Below are positions 6,689-6,878 of a stretch of 6,878 bases of DNA, piece by piece (the first letter of the stretch is position 1; each line of letters opens with the position of its first letter). The notes below the pieces were generated by a model that saw nothing but the letters and a program-made list of their open reading frames with translations, was not told the origin of the DNA and did no database searches. The DNA is taken from assembly GCA_905236315.1 (NCBI GenBank), contig CAJOPO010000453.1, positions 1 through 6,878 on the forward strand. Direction: 5' to 3'. Both the position numbers and the translations under genes were made by a program. This DNA is from an uncultured Treponema sp. (GTDB taxonomy: Bacteria > Spirochaetota > Spirochaetia > Treponematales > Treponemataceae).

Positions 6689-6878
6689 ATGAAAGAATTT
6701 TTGCAATATGACACAGTTAGAAACAATGCTCTTATGTTAGCTCATAAGATTTATCACGAAGATAATTTTGTTCCTGATATTATTTATGCTTCATTACGTG
6801 GTGGAGCGTATATGGCTAACATAATAAGCGAATATTATAAAGTTGCACTAAAGAACCATAAACCAGTTTTATATGCCG
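6689..6878 (+). CDS. Phosphoribosyltransferase-like protein, N-terminal 63 residues (3' end outside window)
   Basis: The reading frame opens with ATG at 6689 behind a good AAGGAG site, 10 nt after clpC, and stays open to the window edge. Residues 29-50 (PDIIYASLRGG followed by AYMANIISEYY) resemble the first PRPP-binding loop region of type I phosphoribosyltransferases, where 'PD-V/I-I' plus 'RGG' leads into a helix. The acidic PRPP signature that would prove the family and the residues that set base specificity lie beyond the window, so the substrate (hypoxanthine, xanthine or another) cannot be named. Tight spacing puts it in the clpC operon, although a functional link to proteolysis is not evident. 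It could also be a non-catalytic relative of the family. Confidence 0.65.
   Translation, partial: MKEFLQYDTVRNNALMLAHKIYHEDNFVPDIIYASLRGGAYMANIISEYYKVALKNHKPVLYA

Overview
The window is an AT-rich, densely packed bacterial segment with every supported gene on the + strand. It holds two cassettes. The first is an inner-membrane lipoprotein-release ABC transporter of the LolCDE type: the 3' end of one permease, the LolD ATPase and a second permease. The second is a McsA-McsB-ClpC protein quality-control cassette, followed by the start of a phosphoribosyltransferase-like gene. LolCDE implies a cell with an outer membrane. The mcsA-mcsB-clpC set is best known from Firmicutes but also occurs in some diderm lineages. 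Together with the low GC this suggests a spirochaete, most likely Treponema or a relative. That assignment is an inference, not something the sequence proves.

Layout: 1-399, end of a LolC/LolE-family permease whose start lies upstream; 389-1087, lolD, overlapping it by 11 nt; 1084-2436, second LolC/LolE-family permease, overlapping lolD by 4 nt. A 32-nt gap follows. A good extended -10 promoter (TTGGAT, 18 bp, TATAAT) sits across the permease stop codon. Then come mcsA (2469-3017), mcsB (3017-4123, sharing 1 nt with mcsA), clpC (4135-6678, 11 nt after mcsB) and a truncated phosphoribosyltransferase-like gene (6689 to the window edge, 10 nt after clpC). No gene-free stretch exceeds 32 nt. I found no RNA gene, mobile element, CRISPR array or convincing terminator.

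How the genes work together: LolCDE extracts mature lipoproteins from the inner membrane for transfer to the outer membrane. In the textbook Mcs system, McsA (zinc-binding activator) switches on McsB (protein arginine kinase), and ClpC recognises phosphoarginine-marked substrates and unfolds them into ClpP.

The main discovery is that this McsB keeps the full length and fold landmarks of the family but has lost most residues needed for phosphotransfer. The family NEEDH motif is NFIDH, the SSRIRLARN nucleotide-binding motif is STKICVARN, the TSCPTN cysteine is serine, and the GEGSEA glutamate loop is replaced and preceded by an apparent insertion. It looks like a pseudokinase that could work as a non-catalytic adaptor or scaffold. 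McsA and ClpC appear fully intact, including both phosphoarginine-pocket glutamates of the ClpC N-domain. The usual repressor gene ctsR is also absent from the front of the cassette.
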